The translations under genes and the position numbers were made by a program. 8,762 nt of DNA from Deinococcus sp. (GTDB taxonomy: Bacteria > Deinococcota > Deinococci > Deinococcales > Deinococcaceae): positions 1-8,762 of the forward strand of contig NZ_JAUNHK010000104.1 of assembly GCF_030523985.1 (NCBI RefSeq), read 5' to 3'. Positions 7,444-8,762 of this stretch are shown here, piece after piece. The first letter of the stretch is position 1; each line of letters begins with the position of its first letter. Below the pieces are notes generated by a model. It made no database searches. It worked only from the letters and a program-made list of their open reading frames with translations, and had not been told where the DNA came from.

Positions 7444-8762
7444 ATGCGAATTGTCGTCGTGGGTGGGGTCGCCGCCGGAATGAGCGCCGCGAGTCGGGCC
7501 AAACGTTTTGACCCGGGGGCCGAAGTCGTGGTCTTTGAGCGTGGCGAGTACATCAGCTACGGCGCTTGCGGCTTGCCCTACGTGCTCGGCGGCGCGGTGG
7601 ACGACTGGGACGACCTGGTGGCCCGCACGCCCGAGCAGATGCGGGGCCGGGGCATCGGCGTGCGGCTGCGGCACGAGGTCACGGGCGTAGACCCACAGGC
7701 CCGCACCGTGACCGTGTCGGGGCCGTCCGGGGTCAGCACCGAGCCGTATGACCGCCTGCTGATGGCGACGGGCGTGTCGGCCATTCGTCCCGACTGGGCC
7801 AGCACCGACGCGGCGGGCGTGCATGTCCTGCGCGAGATTCCTGATGGTCAGGCCATCGCCCGCAGTCTGGAGGGGGCGCGGCGGGTGTGCATTGTCGGCA
7901 CGGGCTACATCGGTCTGGAACTCGCCGAAAACCTGTGTCGCCAGGGCCTGAGCGTGGTGATGCTGGAGCGGGGCGACGAAGTGGGCGGCAACATTCTGGA
8001 CGTGGAGTACCGCCGCCAGATTCGCGCCGAACTGGAGCGCAACGGGGTAGACGTGCGCTGCAGCGTGACGGTGGAGGGGCTGACCGTGCGAGAGGGCCGT
8101 GTATCGGGCGTGCAGACGGACACGGGACTGGTGCGGGCCGATACGGTCATTGTGGCGGTGGGGGTACGCCCCAACGTCGAGTTGCTGAAGGCGGCAGGCG
8201 TCCGCCTGGGCAAAACTGGGGCGGCAGCGGTCAATGTCCGGCAGGAAACCAGCGTGCCCGGCATCTACGCGGCAGGCGACAACTGCGAAACGGTTCACCG
8301 CGTCACCCGCCGTAAGGTTCACATTCCGCTGGGCCTGACCGCCAACCGCATGGGCCGCGTCGCCGGGGTCAACATGGCGGGCGGCGACGCGACATTTCCC
8401 GGTGTGGTCGGCACGGGCATTTTCAAAGTGTTTGGTCTGGGCGTGGCCCGCACCGGGCTGGGTCAGGCCGATGCCGAACGGTTGGGGCTGGACGCGGTCA
8501 GCGTGGACGTGGAAAGCACCGACCACGCGAGTTACTACGCTGGGGCCGCGCCCATTCATGTGCGGCTGACCGGTGAACGGGGCAGCGGGCGTCTGCTGGG
8601 CGGGCAACTGATCTGCTCCAATCCCCAGAGCGTCAAGCGGGTGGACGTGCTGGCGGCGCACCTGCACCAGCGCGGCAAGGTCGAAGACCTCTTTCAGATG
8701 GACTTGGCCTACGCCCCGCCCTTTTCGGGCGTCTGGGACGTGCTGCTGGTGGCCGCCGACCG
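7444..8762 (+). CDS. CoA-disulfide reductase / NADH oxidase-type flavoprotein (C-terminus cut by the window edge)
   Basis: FAD-dependent pyridine-nucleotide disulfide oxidoreductase of the single-cysteine class, which reduces coenzyme A disulfide (or oxygen or persulfides in relatives) with NAD(P)H in the cytoplasm. I translated 439 codons with no stop; the family is about 440-450 residues, so only the tail should be missing. An FAD-binding start (VVVGGVAAGMSAA) leads to YISYGACGLPY with redox cysteine C42, then NAD(P)H-binding G152-T-G154-Y-I-G157 and a second FAD motif AAGDN (D279). The C-terminal dimerisation domain holds HASYYAG (Y364/Y365) and DLAYAPPFS (Y423), matching the two tyrosines that assist CoA reduction in the Staphylococcus enzyme and favouring CoA-disulfide reductase over plain NADH oxidase. 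The start is supported by TAGCCT six bases upstream. A rhodanese domain beyond the edge cannot be excluded. Confidence 0.9.
   Translation, partial: MRIVVVGGVAAGMSAASRAKRFDPGAEVVVFERGEYISYGACGLPYVLGGAVDDWDDLVARTPEQMRGRGIGVRLRHEVTGVDPQARTVTVSGPSGVSTEPYDRLLMATGVSAIRPDWASTDAAGVHVLREIPDGQAIARSLEGARRVCIVGTGYIGLELAENLCRQGLSVVMLERGDEVGGNILDVEYRRQIRAELERNGVDVRCSVTVEGLTVREGRVSGVQTDTGLVRADTVIVAVGVRPNVELLKAAGVRLGKTGAAAVNVRQETSVPGIYAAGDNCETVHRVTRRKVHIPLGLTANRMGRVAGVNMAGGDATFPGVVGTGIFKVFGLGVARTGLGQADAERLGLDAVSVDVESTDHASYYAGAAPIHVRLTGERGSGRLLGGQLICSNPQSVKRVDVLAAHLHQRGKVEDLFQMDLAYAPPFSGVWDVLLVAAD

Overview
The window is GC-rich, with coding lines near 70% G+C and the larger gaps near 54% by hand count. It most likely comes from the Deinococcus-Thermus group, probably Deinococcus. 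The basis is the gene content (tandem OmpH/Skp-like proteins, Hsp33, an AcuB-like CBS-ACT protein, a coenzyme A disulfide reductase-like flavoenzyme) and a start-site pattern. Six of the eight genes have a TANNNT -10-like hexamer ending 5 to 7 bases before the start codon, with no Shine-Dalgarno, as in the leaderless transcripts described for Deinococcus. The species call is inference; no search was possible.

Layout from left to right. 1-225 is non-coding. hslO (Hsp33) runs leftward at 226-1173. A 301-base divergent gap holds a probable structured leader for a rightward oligopeptide/dipeptide-binding lipoprotein at 1475-3277, which ends in a strong intrinsic terminator. A NarL/FixJ-type response regulator follows at 3352-4029, with its own -10 just after that terminator. 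A 14-bp bidirectional terminator separates it from two leftward secreted OmpH/Skp-family paralogues, 4118-4600 and 4714-5205, which have a terminator between them. A 257-base low-GC gap with nested inverted repeats precedes a rightward CBS-CBS-ACT protein at 5463-6092. This converges on a leftward class V aminotransferase, 6190-7347, across a long hairpin. Divergently, a CoA-disulfide reductase/NADH oxidase-type flavoprotein starts at 7444 and runs off the right edge close to its expected C-terminus.

Nearly every gene looks like its own transcription unit, because terminators, converging pairs and individual -10 elements break the region up. I see no multi-gene operon that would build a new pathway. 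Envelope and nutrient functions (peptide-binding lipoprotein, two periplasmic chaperone-like proteins) sit beside redox and stress functions (Hsp33, CoA disulfide reductase), with no evidence that they act together.

I found no phage, insertion sequence, CRISPR array, tRNA or rRNA, and no clear novel multi-gene system. The items most worth a second look are the nested inverted repeat at 5313-5441, the leaderless start pattern, the tandem OmpH pair with a terminator and possible promoter between them, and the solitary Thr-tethered binding protein.
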